A stretch of DNA of 64,000 bases, from assembly GCA_964017155.1 (NCBI GenBank), contig OZ024864.1:33341432-33405431 (forward strand), in the 5' to 3' direction. Source of the stretch: Oasisia sp. SBJ-2009 (taxonomy: Eukaryota; Annelida; Polychaeta; Sabellida; Siboglinidae). Below are positions 23,630 to 40,965 of this stretch, piece by piece (positions within the stretch are counted from its first letter, which is position 1; each line of letters opens with the position of its first letter). The notes under the pieces are model-generated. The model did no database searches. It was not told the origin of the DNA and saw only the letters and a list, made by a program, of their open reading frames with translations. The translations under genes were made by a program, and so were the position numbers.

Positions 23630-24245
23630 CTTCTCATTCTGTTCTCTGTCACTGCTGTTGTCATCACTGCTGTTGTCTCTCAAGTTGTTGTCATCACTGC
23701 TGTTGTCTCTCAAGTTGTCATCACTGCTGTTGTCTCTTACTTTGTTGTCGTCACTGCTGTTGTCTCTCAAGTTGTTGTCATCACTGCTGTTGTCTCTTAC
23801 GTTGTTGTCATCACTGCTGTTGTCTCTCAAGTTGTTGTCATCACTGCTGTTGTCTCAAGTTGTTGTCATCACTGCTGTTGTCTCTCAAGTTGTTGTCATC
23901 ACTGCTGTTGTCTCTCAAGTTGTTGTCATCACTGCTGTTGTCTCTCAAGTTGTTGTCATTATTGCTGTTGTCTCTCAAGTTGTTGTAATCACTGCTGTTG
24001 TCTCTCAAGTTCTTGTCATTATTGCTGTTGTCTCTCAAGTTGTTGTCATCACTGCTGTTGTCTCTCAAGTTCTTGTCATTATTGCTGTTTTCTCTCAAGT
24101 TGTTGTAATCACTGCTGTTGTCTCTTACGTTGTTGTCATCACTGCTGTTGTCTCTTACGTTGTTGTCATCATTGCTGTTGTCTCTTACGTTGTTGTCATC
24201 ACTGCTGTTATCTCTTACTTTGTTGTCATCACTGCTGTTGTCAGA
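23630..24245. repeat. Minisatellite, 30-bp unit
   Basis: About 20 units containing GTTGTTGTCATCACTGCTG and then TTGTCTCTCAA or TTGTCTCTTAC. The period of 30 keeps frames open on both strands. Absent from copy B. Confidence 0.95.
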
Positions 24246-24499
24246 CAGCATCATTGACAGATCTATTTCCACGATATGCAAACCGATATCGGTCAAGCAA
24301 TGGGTCGGTAATTGAATTAAAAACTAGAGAACCAAGCATTTCAACAAGAGACTAGAATTTTTGGGAACAGGAATAATAGTTGACTTTTTGAAGCAATGGG
24401 GGATTTTACATTGGCAAATAGCCCAGACACCCTATCACCATGTCACCCTTTTGCCAGGCACCCCATCAGCCTGTCACTCTATTGTCAAGACATCCTATC

Positions 24500-24660
24500 A
24501 GCTTGTCACCCTATTCCCCCAGACACCCTATCTCACTCATCCTATCTCACTCACACCCTATCTCACTCTCATCCTATTTCACTCACCCTATCTCACTCTC
24601 ACCCTATCTCACTCACCCTATCTCACCCACACCCTATCTCACTCTCACCCTATCTGTGAG
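24500..24660. repeat. Short minisatellite ACCCTATCTCACTC
   Basis: About ten imperfect units of 13-16 bp just before exon A16. The related array in copy B at 46190-46415 is longer, and the copy B deletion ends inside it. Confidence 0.88.
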
Positions 24661-24677
24661 TCACCCCGTGTGCCCAG

Positions 24678-24806
24678 GAGGTGACGGAGGGGATGCTGGA
24701 GCTGGAGCGATCCCGCATCGAGACGGCCACGGAGCTGGAGCAGCTCCACGACCAGAAGGACAACCTGCAGGAGCATCTGAGCGTGCTCAAACAAACCCTC
24801 GTCGTG
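24678..24806 (+). CDS. cntrl: Centriolin copy A, exon A16
   Basis: 43 codons, phase 0-0; acceptor GTGTGCCCAG|G, donor GTCGTG|GTAACT. It begins EVTEGMLELERSRIETATEL. The part LEQLHDQKDNLQEHLSVLKQ matches human LEAILERNENLEGELESLKE (from memory) in register. Copy B lacks four of these codons. Confidence 0.88.
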
Positions 24807-25349
24807 GTAACTCTCTCGCATGCAAGCACGTGTCGTCACGCTTCGTCACGCTTCGACACGCTTGTGTTTCTGTCTTTTTCTTAAGATTTGTCGCACTTTT
24901 AAACGATCATTTCCCAGCGATGAAGAAAAATGTCATCGAAATTTATATTTTATATTTTATTGAAAACGTGGTTTATTCTCCTTGTTAAAATAATAATATT
25001 AATAAAGGCTTGATGCAAGAAATACTAGAAGCTACCACTATTGCTAAACATTACTTGTTTTATTAAGTGAACACTATATGTTTTCTGTGGCAAGGTTCAT
25101 GGGGATCTCGTTTTCTTTTCAGATCCCAACTGTTGGACCTGGCTGAGATATATTTCTGTTAAATTATAAGATTGTTGTTGTGGTCACTGTCCACTCAAGC
25201 GGCCAGTCATCCATTGTCACAATGGCCACTAAGTCAGAACCTCGGGAGTGAATCACTGAGAGTGAAACTTTGAGAGTGAAACATGTTAATGGAATGTCTT
25301 TGTGAACTTACAACACGAACCGATCAATGATTGGTGTGTTCTGTTTCAG
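24807..25349 (+). other. Intron A16-A17
   Basis: Unique sequence, nothing recognised. In copy B a 308-bp element is inserted in the equivalent stretch. Confidence 0.6.
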
Positions 25350-25439
25350 ATCCGGAGTGGCGTCAACACCCCAGTGCCACAGGACGCAACGGCAAAGGGA
25401 AACACTAACTACTTTGAAGAACAACAATACCAGCTGAAG
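25350..25439 (+). CDS. cntrl: Centriolin copy A, exon A17
   Basis: 30 codons, phase 0-0; acceptor TCTGTTTCAG|A, donor CTGAAG|GTGACT. It starts IRSGVNTPVPQDATAKGNTN, a polar linker rather than a coil. It is absent from copy B because of a 129-bp deletion between two TCAA repeats (25324 and 25453). Confidence 0.82.
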
Positions 25440-26501
25440 GTGACTACTTCTGTCAACGTCTCAGAGATGTCACTGACACAATGGTGGAATCTTTGTGTAG
25501 AGACATATGTGAAGTGGTCATCTGGAACATTGGCAACTTTCCTGAAACAACTCAAAACTTATCTATTTCGTTTGTATTAAATGCCTTGATGGCACTGGTT
25601 TATATTTCATAGCATTGACTGGTTTTAAATTGTTCTGTTTGAAACTGTATTTTTACACCCTATTTTATTTATTTTATTTACTTATCTTAACATATTTTTT
25701 TTTTTTTTTTTATCTTAACTTACTTAATTATTTATCTTAGTTTATTTATTTGATTTTAGCTTATGTATTTAATTCATTTATATTTTAGATTATTAGTCAA
25801 CACATCATGTTAATGTGAAGCGCTTTGATTTGGTTGGCATTTAATTACTTAAAAAGTGCTATGTTAACAAACATAATTATTATTATTATCACAAGAGGTG
25901 TCAAAACAACCTGTGAGATTGTCTGCATTACTTGGCAATGATTGTTCACGTGTATCAGTGCACAAACATGTCTGTGTGACAAACATGTTTGTAACATGTC
26001 TATAATGTCTAACACAAGTTTATATGTAACACTTACATGCGTAACCCAAGTGTATCTGTAACACAAGTGTGTCTGTAACACAAGTGCATCTGTAACACAA
26101 GTGTGTCTGTAACACAAGTGTGTATTTTAACACAAGTGTGTCTGTAACACAAGCCTGTCTTTTAACACACATGTGTCTGTAACACATGTGTGTTTTTAAC
26201 ACAAGTGTATCTGTACGACATGCGTGTCTTTTAACACAAGTGTGTCTGTAGCACAAGTGTGTATGTAACACAAGTATGTCTTTCAACACAAGTATGTCTG
26301 TAACACAAGTGTGTCTTTTAACACAAGTGTGTCTGTGACACAAGTGTGTATGTAACACAAGTGTGTCTTTTAACACAAGTGTGTCTGTAACAAAAGTGTG
26401 TCTGTAACACAAGTGTGTCTGTAACATGATTATGTCTTTAACACACACAGGAGTGCATGTAACGGTGTTACGTCTGTAACACTGTAACGTGTTTGTTATA
26501 G
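25440..26501. repeat. Intron A17-A18: AT-rich tract, reverse AAT element, 17-bp minisatellite
   Basis: 25660-25780 is T/A-rich. 25780-25890 is the reverse complement of the AAT element seen at 7496-7605 (GTGAAGCGCTTTGAT, then an ATTATTATTATT end); it is missing in copy B. 26030-26435 is a minisatellite of about 17-bp units, TAACACAAGTGTGTCTG, with about 24 units. Copy B retains about nine at 47673-47840. Confidence 0.85.
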
Positions 26502-26606
26502 CTTGAGCAGAAGATAAGTCGTCACGCTGAGGTGATGGAGAGTCGGAGACAGGTGTCACATGACAGCATCCAGCAGCTGCAACGGAAGCTGAATAACCTT
26601 GAACAG
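26502..26606 (+). CDS. cntrl: Centriolin copy A, exon A18
   Basis: 35 codons, phase 0-0; acceptor TTTGTTATAG|C, donor GAACAG|GTGACC. It encodes LEQKISRHAEVMESRRQVSH and QLQRKLNNLEQ. It aligns with the last human coil, QAEVLIKGKRQTEGTLHSLR (from memory), so it is the C-terminal coil of the family. Confidence 0.9.
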
Positions 26607-27324
26607 GTGACCTTCACTTGACCTTCAGTGCTTTATACATCCTTTCCCTTGTTCCGTCCCACAAAGATGGCTTCCTCGTCAGTTATGCCACGTTGGGTGT
26701 TATTTTTCTCTATGCTCTCAAATCATTGGGCCAATTGTTTTCATTTAATGTTTCATGGGGCATTATTTGGGGTGGCTGTGTATTTGAGTGTCTTCTTGGT
26801 AATTGTTTTTAATGCAAAACTGTTAACGCCATCCCAGTCATTCAGACATTGACATTATAGTAGGTTGTTTTAGTGTTAATCATTAATGGACTACCTGTTT
26901 TTTTTATTTAATGTACTAATACTTTTATTGATCTATTTATTCTAATATTTTATTAACGTATTATTTAACTCACAGTGTAGTATCCATTACATTGCATGAC
27001 CGTGAAATTCAATGTACAAATAATTTGTATCTATTTATATTTATTTTATTAATTTACTCATCGTTTTAATGTACACTTAACATATACAGTTAATTGTATT
27101 TGTCTATTTGTCATATTTATTTTATTAACTTACTATTTAGCACACAGTCACGTTACAACTGCAGTATAGTGAAACATCACGTTTTAGCAGTAAATATTTG
27201 AAGACTTGAAGTTACATTTGCTTTACGCTGACATATGAGAGACAAATGTCTGGTATTTCAACAGCTAGACGACCTGTGTTCATAATCGACACAGTTGTTG
27301 CTATATGACATTGTTTCTCGACAG
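26607..27324 (+). other. Intron A18-A19
   Basis: Unique AT-rich sequence. About 390 bp (roughly 26822-27214) is missing in copy B between two GTTA repeats. In copy B a 675-bp TTAA-flanked element sits in the equivalent of about 26750. Confidence 0.65.
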
Positions 27325-27426
27325 GTTCTGTGCCAAAGTGATTCACATCGACCTACTACGCCATCTAGTGATGTCCTGTTGAACCGCTCCCGAACTCCGA
27401 CTCCGGCGGGAGAGTTTGATATGCAG
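27325..27426 (+). CDS. cntrl: Centriolin copy A, exon A19
   Basis: 34 codons, phase 0-0; acceptor TCTCGACAG|G, donor ATGCAG|GTAAGG. The polar tail includes SHRPTTPSSDVLLNRSRTPT, rich in Ser/Thr-Pro sites that could be phosphorylated. It corresponds to the Ser-rich end of vertebrate centriolin. Confidence 0.85.
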
Positions 27427-27663
27427 GTAAGGGAGTGATGCTGACAGCTTGTTGTGCTGACAAGCTGACAGCTTGTGATGACATCCTAGCATGGTATTCT
27501 GGGGCGTAATAGTGCAATGGTGCAAAGGTGGACTCGATTGTAATCTATCTTGCTTTCGTCTCGTGTTCAGTTATTTTTACAGAAAAGCAAATCTACAAAG
27601 TATTCATTACCACATGCAAGCTTGTGTCTGTGATTTTAAAGTGTAGCTTTGATAAAATCAATT

Positions 27664-29997
27664 TAGGCTTGGGCAAGGATTTTTCACTCAAATTAACCAT
27701 ATTGCTGCATGAATTACACATAGAAATATTAACCGTTGTGGAATACAATTTATATGCATAAAAACGTCATTATGTTATCTCTTTGTATGCCAAATTTCGT
27801 TCTTGTTCCTAAAATATAACGCGTTCAGTAGCATTTTAAAACGACCCCCTACTCAACAAAAATCGGCCTGTTGCGACACGCTGCCTGTGCTAAGATGCTA
27901 TGCTTGTTACGCTAGCGCGAGCGCCTCATCGCGTTTACCACCAGGCTGACCATTTAAGCGTAAAATAGGCTTTCTTCTCAAACGTTGCGCCGCGTCAATT
28001 TTTGACCAATTCAATCAAAATAGAGCTTATTTTGAAGAAAAAGTATTGCTCTATCGATTGGTGATACACACTACGCTGAACTAATAAGAAATCGTCCGCT
28101 AAAACGCAATTAAACATGACAACTTATGTCATGGTCGTATTTCGTGAGCAACGTCGCCGTTCCGCATCAGATCGCGTAGTGTGTGGTACCATTCGATCCG
28201 GCGTGAAATTTGCTATCCAGTACATATCATTTTATGAATATAGCATTTTATTTGTGGGGGCGCAGGCCTTTGAAAGCTGGTGGTACATTTTCCCCGAGTC
28301 GCGACACTTCGAGTTTTCGGCAGATCGCCGCACGCGTTAGTAGTAAGTAAGTCGCTAATGTCGTATTCCACGCGCATGTTAGCAATTTCTAAACTTCACG
28401 GCACATAACGGCTACCAATTGTCTCATGGTCAACGTATTGCATTTTATTGATAATTTATAGCGAATAATTCGTCTATTTGCCTGTTGCTAAATCTATGGG
28501 TTTGCCCTTGCAACGAAATAGGCTGACCTAGATATCAACATCACGGTGGGCGCCAGGACTAGTCGATCTTTGTTGTGAGGGGTGTCAAGGAAGCTGTCGA
28601 AGCTCGCCGTTTACTTGAGAAACGATCTTTAATTATGAACATATTTTTCACGTTGTGTTGTTTTACTCGTATTATAGATGACAACTATTACAACTGTATT
28701 GTCCACACAACAGTAATTGATACGAAATTCGGCATAATGCGCCGCTATTTCAGCTAGACCAACGACAAACATACGCCGCTGCAATGTCTGCGCCGTTGCG
28801 ATAAAGCCGACTTTCTACTTGTATTCGCGCAACACATGGATTATTACATTTACAATGCCTTTGAAATAGTATACAACAATTTTATTTAAAAAAAAAGCAT
28901 AGACAAGAAATAACAATTCTTGGAGACGAATTGGTCGACCTAGCGTCGTAATTCCATAACATTATAGTTTATATATCTTTTTGTGTTTATATTATAATTA
29001 GGTATTGTCAAATCATTTTGAAATTCATTCACCCACATGATGGAATGTATTTCGGAATTTATCAATATTACATATAACAATATTTGTTATTAAACTGATT
29101 AGTAGTTCAATTTAACACCAATTATTTTATAAATATATGTTATTATAATCTTATAATGCTTTTATTACATTTGATCATATATGACAATTAACATATGTAA
29201 TCAAATAATATACATATATATATATATATATATTTAATGGTTTCTAAATTATAGATTAGTTAATTATGTCAAAATTTTACACAAAATAGAGAATTTTTTA
29301 GAAGAACTCTTATTTCACGTAAACAACACAATTATATGATTTATGTAAAAATCATGCAGTAGATATACATAACAACAATACCTGTGCTAAATTAAAAGTT
29401 TGTAACTTTAATATATGTTTGACTAGAGCATGGCCAAAATATACCTAATTTTCACTGTCATGGCGGCCATATTGGATACCTAATTTGCATAATTTATGCA
29501 AAAAAATGAGAAATAGCTCAATTCTATTGAAAACTAGTTACATGCCAAATTTGGTTGATCTGTGTTGAAAAGTAAAGATTTTTGTTTGAATCTATACTAC
29601 CTACCTTGAATTTTTGACATTTTCCCCCGAGGTAATCGAGGAAAAAAGGAAAACGTCATATAAAACCCAAACGACATGACATGGCTGAATGAAACTTGTT
29701 TTACTATCCGAATATAATATGTATCTTTCACAAATTCATATTTTTATCGCTTTTAGTGACTTTTTTCAATTTTGTGCTTGTCTCTTGCCAAGTGTCAATT
29801 TGCTAAAATAACATATTCCCACATTTTCAATATGGCATATCTCTGGAAATATTAGTCGTATCACTCTAATAATTTATGTACATGTTGACCATGTTGTTGT
29901 CCTTGGATGCATGTAATATTGAGCTATTCTAGTAATAAGTTAAAAAGTTGTGTTAAGTCAAAAATGACAGTTTATAATAAATTCCTTGCCCAGGCCT
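27664..29997. mobile_element. hAT-like non-autonomous transposon, present only in copy A
   Basis: 2334 bp flanked by an 8-bp target duplication AATCAATT (27656-27663 and 29998-30005). The ends are imperfect inverted repeats: TAGGCTTGGGCAAGGA at the left; the right end reads TAGGCCTGGGCAAGGA on the other strand. Copy B carries the empty site at 49377-49384 (AATCAATT once), which proves insertion. No transposase domain is recognised inside. The 8-bp duplication and the terminal sequence suggest the hAT superfamily. Confidence 0.88.
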
Positions 29998-30264
29998 AAT
30001 CAATTGAAAAACTGCTTACTTATTTAATTGCTGCAGAATATTCAATTCAAATATTCTTGCATCACGATGTGATTGTCCTATTTCCTGTTGTTGACTTCCT
30101 TATTCTCTCAAAAACCCGGAAGACTTTAGAGCATTAAATCACTGACATATATTAAATCAATTTATTTAGATTACATATTTATATTTGGACACCAAAAAAT
30201 TGGATTTAATCAAGGAAGCCACTTTAATCCGTTCATACACTATGAACTAGAAACACGATTTGTG

Positions 30265-30490
30265 ATGTGAAATAATAATATTTATTTTGTATTGTTCCAT
30301 ATCCACAGCAATTTAGTACTTAACATAAAATATAATACGAAATAAGAAAACATGTAACTATATAAATACATAATTTAATGACATTCGTTTATAATAACAA
30401 ATTATAGTGCAAAATAAATACATAAAAGCAGTTCATTCAGTTATAACACTTAGAAATTTATTAAAACTAAATATTTAATAAATTACAGCA
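30265..30490. mobile_element. AT-rich interspersed element (AATAATATTTATTTTG type)
   Basis: Starts AATAATAATATTTATTTTGT, continues TTCCATATCCACAG...ACTTAACATA and ends near AAATTACAGCAAAA. Relatives lie at 62240-62465 and, as a fragment, 60785-60870. Present in copy B at 49650-49885. Confidence 0.6.
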
Positions 30491-30638
30491 AAAATGCTTC
30501 CGTGAATTAAATAAGCATCTTTAGAGATGCCTTAGAAGATCAAAGTAAAGTTTTAGAAGTGAAAATAGTTGGCATAGCATTCCAAACTGATGCCATGATG
30601 ACCTCTTGTCTGATTCGCTACCCTTCTGTGGTCAACAG

Positions 30639-30803
30639 GACACAGACAGACTGACCAGTGAGGGGGCGTATCCAAGTGAGGGGGCATATCCAAGTGAGGG
30701 GGCATATCCAAAGCGAGCATACTCACCGAATCGTCACAGCAGTCGGAGGCTGCACTCAGCCGGGAGTGCATCAAACATTGCTGAAAAGGGTCCATCGTCG
30801 TGA
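30639..30803 (+). CDS. cntrl: Centriolin copy A, terminal exon A20
   Basis: 54 codons plus TGA; acceptor GGTCAACAG|G. It contains three in-frame copies of SEGAYP (18-bp tandem repeat), then KRAYSPNRHSSRRLHSAGSA and a short tail ending GPSS. No coil. Copy B has the same exon with one residue change, which supports real coding use, although the neighbouring non-coding DNA is also highly similar. Confidence 0.82.
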   Translation, partial: DTDRLTSEGAYPSEGAYPSEGAYPKRAYSPNRHSSRRLHSAGSASNIAEKGPSS

Positions 30804-33016
30804 ATCGACAACCAAGTTGGTCATGTGGATGGAAGTAGATGGCATCTCTCACCAAGTTTACTGTTTCAGCAGAAGGGCTGAATCGCATCGGGTAAATTTA
30901 AGAACATCAGCCGAATGCCGTATTAATCATGTGAATTACATGTAAATGAAATAGCTTAAAACTAGTTAGTTTTCGTGTCTGTACCTGATACATTATGACC
31001 AATATGTTGCCAAGAAGTGCCACTGGTCTATGCAAACTGATGTAAATTACAAGTTTTGATTATGAATTTATTCTGAAAAAAATTGCATAATGCCAGAGGT
31101 ATATGCCGGGGAGGGGCCATTGAGACTGAGGGTCTGTATTGTGATCTTTTGTAATGGACCTACTGTTTCTTTGAATATTCAAAAGTGAGTCTACAAATGG
31201 AACTCTGACCCTCAACCAAAGCTGTGTAGCACCAACAGAATACATTGAATGTAGTATTGTGTATTTCCACTGATAGTATTGTATACTGATAGTATTATAT
31301 ATACTTCCGCTGACAGTATTCTATACTTCCACTGATAGTGTTGCATACTTCCACTTATAGTATTGTATACTTCCACATCATTTTTATTTATTTTTTATAT
31401 TTTACATAACTGTGCATGCGAGACAAACTGTTTTATAGAAGCTCAATTTATTTATCATCAGGATCAGTGCAGCAGTATTTTAGTATACATTTTAATTTCT
31501 GACTCTTTAATGTGGTAAAATGTATGAACGACTACCATCTTTATGATGGTATCACTTTTTCATTCACTAGTTTATTATTTATTGCTTAGTTTATTACATG
31601 CTTTGTATACGTCGTAAGTTTATGATAAAGCTTGGTACACTGTATACATTATAACTTGCATGCTTTTATAATTGTGATGTTGTTTTGATTTCTTGTAACC
31701 AGTCATATGTAGTAATTTTATTTTAAATGTTAAGATAACCATTATTTGTTTCAATTTCCCTCCATCTTGCTTCATTGTATAGTATGCACCTACCTACATG
31801 TTATTGTTATATACAAATATTGCATGTTCTCGTGGCATACATTTTATTAGTTTATATGATGTGAACTTTTACAACAAACTATACATGTCATGAGGATAAG
31901 ATTGTTTGTTTGTCCATCGGTTGTTGCCACTGTGGCAAATGTCTTGTTAAATAAATTATCAGATATATCGAAGTGCAAGAGTTAGTGGTTATTTCTTTCC
32001 TGGTCCAGCTTTACATATGTGTAACTGATATATTAGGGGAGTGGCAGATCTCTCTAACAGATCGATTTTTACACCACCCCTACACACACTTAAATTTTAC
32101 ATAATTAGAAAGCCCTGCATCTCCCCGTTACGATTATTCCTGTCATAGAGTTGCGAACTGGTGTAGTTTGCATTAATCCAAGGTCACCGTCAATCAATCG
32201 ATTTTAGAAATTGGGCACTTCTGAAAACTTCTTGAACTTCTGCTATTTTATCCTTAATATCAATTTATGTTAACAAATGCAGAATCCTAATGCCTATCTG
32301 TGCACAATATGTGTATGTGCCAGGGGTTGAGTAGTGACTAGTAATATAGGTTTTTGTGTAAAAGTACAACATTAATGTGTGTTGAACCCATAAAAACGAT
32401 TACTTAATAAACATGACCTCCTGTTGCTATATTCCATTCCCAAGGCAATCTAGATCCCAAAAATAAATGTATGGCTAGAAGAATGAGTGGGCGTAGTGAA
32501 GTAAGAATTATACAAATGTCGGTTTTATATAAAGGTGGAAGGGATTTCAGAATGTATGGTCATGGTTTCATTTATATGGTTTTTTCTTATTTATATGTAA
32601 CAGAGCAACTAAGAAATTAGATCAACCGTAACATATTACTATATAGTTTTATATTTATTCTCTAACCTCTCTGCTGTGAACGTTCACATGTTATTTACAC
32701 AAAAACAATTCCACTCCCTTGCAAAAAGATTCAAATTTACTGAAACATAATTGTCAAAACATTTCATAAATGGTAAACATTACTTTGTTGATACAGTTCA
32801 TTAAACGCGTACAACATTGCAACACTGGGATATGGGCCTTACTTACCCCTTGACTTCTTAATATCATTACTGCAGTCCTCAACATATTCTAAGCTGATCT
32901 CTACAAGAGTTATGATTGTTGTATTTAACTTGATGACTTGGCAGAACTCTGACGTTGTATATTAATCCCTCTTTGTTTGGCAACATTTATCAAGGCGAAG
33001 TTCATATTCCTGCTTA
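30804..33016 (+). other. 3' untranslated region and downstream flank of copy A
   Basis: No coding sequence seen. A candidate poly(A) signal AATAAA lies at 31950-31955, followed by GT-poor sequence; earlier signals are not obvious. Short repeats of CCACTGATAGTATTGTATACT-like sequence (first 20 bases described) lie at 31260-31375. The stretch 32325-32830 recurs inverted at 58335-58810. Confidence 0.5.
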
Positions 33017-33018
33017 CA

Positions 33019-33093
<75 letters not shown>

Positions 33094-33123
33094 TCACTCA
33101 CTCACTCACTCTCACACACACAC

Positions 33124-33188
<65 letters not shown>
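33017..33188. repeat. CA microsatellite with CACT block (copy A)
   Basis: (CA)n, then (CACT)n at 33088-33110, then (CA)n with two CCACA interruptions. Copy B is pure (CA)n at 52411-52519. Confidence 0.95.
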
Positions 33189-38650
<5,462 letters not shown>

Positions 38651-38654
38651 GTAA

Positions 38655-39150
38655 CTAGTTCGGCCAGGGGTACCTCATCGGTTGCTCCTCATAACGTTCC
38701 CTGGCACGGTTGGTCACAATCCTTACTCCCTCACAACTGACCGACTTACGCCGGAAGTGTTCCTATGGGAGGGAAATTACCTGGCCCAAACCCCGGTTCG
38801 CCGCACCGGTTGTGACCTCCATAGGATGAGCGTCACTGGTAACCCCTTCCGCCACGTGCGGTCGGAACACTCAGTTGCAGAAGGTAGCCATTTTGTTTGC
38901 TTATAAACCCATGCCGAGCCTTAGCTGGTGAAATTGTGGTGTCAACTTGTAAAACACGTAAGCTGATATATCTGACGTTATTTATTTTGTAGCATTACAT
39001 TACAACGTCGCTTATATGTCATGCTATATCATATCATACATAAAACATGTTAACATGCATAACTATAATTATTAATGTAGACTTAACCAGATTCATGGTT
39101 CTATAGCGGAAGTTGGGCAACAATATGGCGTCGCCGACATTTCCTCCTTC
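38655..39150 (+). promoter_or_regulatory. GC-richer islet and candidate YY1/ETS promoter, copy A
   Basis: 38655-38910 is GC-richer than its surroundings and nearly identical in copy B. At 39109-39135 an ETS-like GCGGAAGTTG is followed by CAATATGGCGTCGCCG, a close match to the YY1 site AANATGGCG often found at start sites of housekeeping genes. An ATG in that motif opens only nine codons. Matching motifs occur at 54648-54675. No downstream gene is identified, so the function is inference. Confidence 0.3.
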
Positions 39151-39410
39151 ATAAAATTAAATAAGGCATTCTTTTTACACGCAGATACATAATACAGTAC
39201 ACCCTACAGTGAATACTATAACTCGCCTTGGTATACGATAATTCATAATTTAAAATAATAAACACAGGTGGATTAAAACATTATTAGTTATTTTCTTTGA
39301 TAAATAAATACAATGCTTACCTACGATTTACATTGACGCAAATCAGCAAGTGGATCCATTCATTACATATAAACTATGTTGCCAAGTAATGTTTTGATTA
39401 ATGAGAAATG

Positions 39411-40524
39411 TATTATCTGTGTAATTATATTCACAGTAGAACGATGCTAACAGTTATGCATAATGATGATAATGTTTGTCTTCCGTAATGCCTTGCTGGT
39501 TTGACTATGCATGTTAGCGATACAGAATGTCGACACTGCATGTACCACATGGCAACTAATGTTATGTACTACCAACAGTTGCCGTTCTAAAACAACATTA
39601 CACACATAGCCTACCTTAAAGCAATTGTCTGTAGCAGTCGTCGCTCTCTTTTTGGCGTCTAATTGTATATCCCAATGTCTGATGACTCCCCAAACTGCAA
39701 CATGTGCAGCTCATTCGAGACCAACTGTCAAACCACATAGAGCGTCAAATGTGTATCGTTTGCTGAATATCATACGATCCGCTGCACCCGACCCTAAACG
39801 AACCATCCGTAAACACGTGAAGTTGGTCTTATACTGAAAACCGTGAGAACTGCATTACCACTACAACTGCACTTAAAATTCGACAAATCCATGCTTTCGA
39901 TCGAACGCTTAAGTCATTTGTTTGTAGCAACTGTCATGTTCAACGCGACAGTCAATTAGTGCGTTCTTGCGCGGGACCAAGAACATACCATTGTCGGAGG
40001 CCGCATGTCAGTCTAAGAATGTCCACGGCAGTGAAGCATTGTTAAACTGACAATGAAACAAGACAGGTATTACACACGGGCAAATCAAGTTTGCCTTGAA
40101 TGGCACAAGTAGCTTCGCTGTTCTTGTCGAATGTGCAATACCCATGACCGTACCGAATTGCGGTTTAATTAGAATGACGGGAGGGGTGAAAAGGATTGGT
40201 TGATGAAAGTATGGAGGAAGAGGGGTGTAGAGGGACAGTGGGAAGGGAAATAGTAGAGGATAAAGAAAGTGAGGGAGTGGGAGAGGGAGACGGCGAGGGG
40301 CCGCCAATCAGGGAGGAAGGGAGAAAATGTTGAGTATTTTTAAAAGGAAGTGATGGGGAGATGTAAATCAGAAGAGAGACAGACAAAGAGAAAAAAAAAC
40401 CTCACAAACTTGTTCACTCTGACACATTGTGCATCAGAACGAAAACGGATTGCAGCGCTACTCATTTGTTCATTTCTTTCATCTATTTGCTAAAAATGGA
40501 CACTGAACGGTTTAAATATTAATA
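39411..40524. other. Spacer between the duplicated blocks, first part
   Basis: Unique sequence. Short reading frames at 39625-39837 and on the opposite strand near 40008-40386 are low-complexity and not supported. The latter falls in a purine-rich tract. Confidence 0.55.
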
Positions 40525-40811
40525 ATAATAATAAAGTTTTTTATATAGCGCTAATTCCCGCATGGCGGATCGTTGCTCTGCACAAGAAATATACTAAATG
40601 TATATTAATAAATAGCAATGTAAATTATATAAATTAATATAAATCATTTTCATTTTTTGGTTTTAAGAAGTACTACTAAACCTTTGTATGTAAATTATAT
40701 AAATTAATTTAAAATAAATTAAACACTATTTTTAAGATGAATACTACTAAAACTAGGTATGTAAATTATATAAATTAATATAAAATTAAAACCTTTACTA
40801 AAACTGTGTGC

Positions 40812-40885
<74 letters not shown>

Positions 40886-40965
40886 ATAAATCTATAAATT
40901 AATCTAAAACATAAACACTGATTAAAACGTGTATGGCACTAAAATGAAATTCTAAAGCATTGTCC
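40525..40965 (+). mobile_element. About 400-bp AT-rich interspersed element (forward copy)
   Basis: Starts (AAT)n-AAAGTTTTTTATATAGCGC, continues GCGGATCGTTG and three AATTATATAAATTAAT blocks, then a TA microsatellite (40812-40868) and GATTAAAACGTGTATG. It is the reverse complement of 14380-14795 along its whole length. Confidence 0.65.

Noticed and set aside
28116..28340. 74-codon frame inside the hAT-like element as a transposase remnant
   Set aside because: No hAT dimerisation or catalytic motif can be recognised.
39625..39837. 70-codon reading frame in the spacer
   Set aside because: No domain, no splice context, composition like its surroundings.
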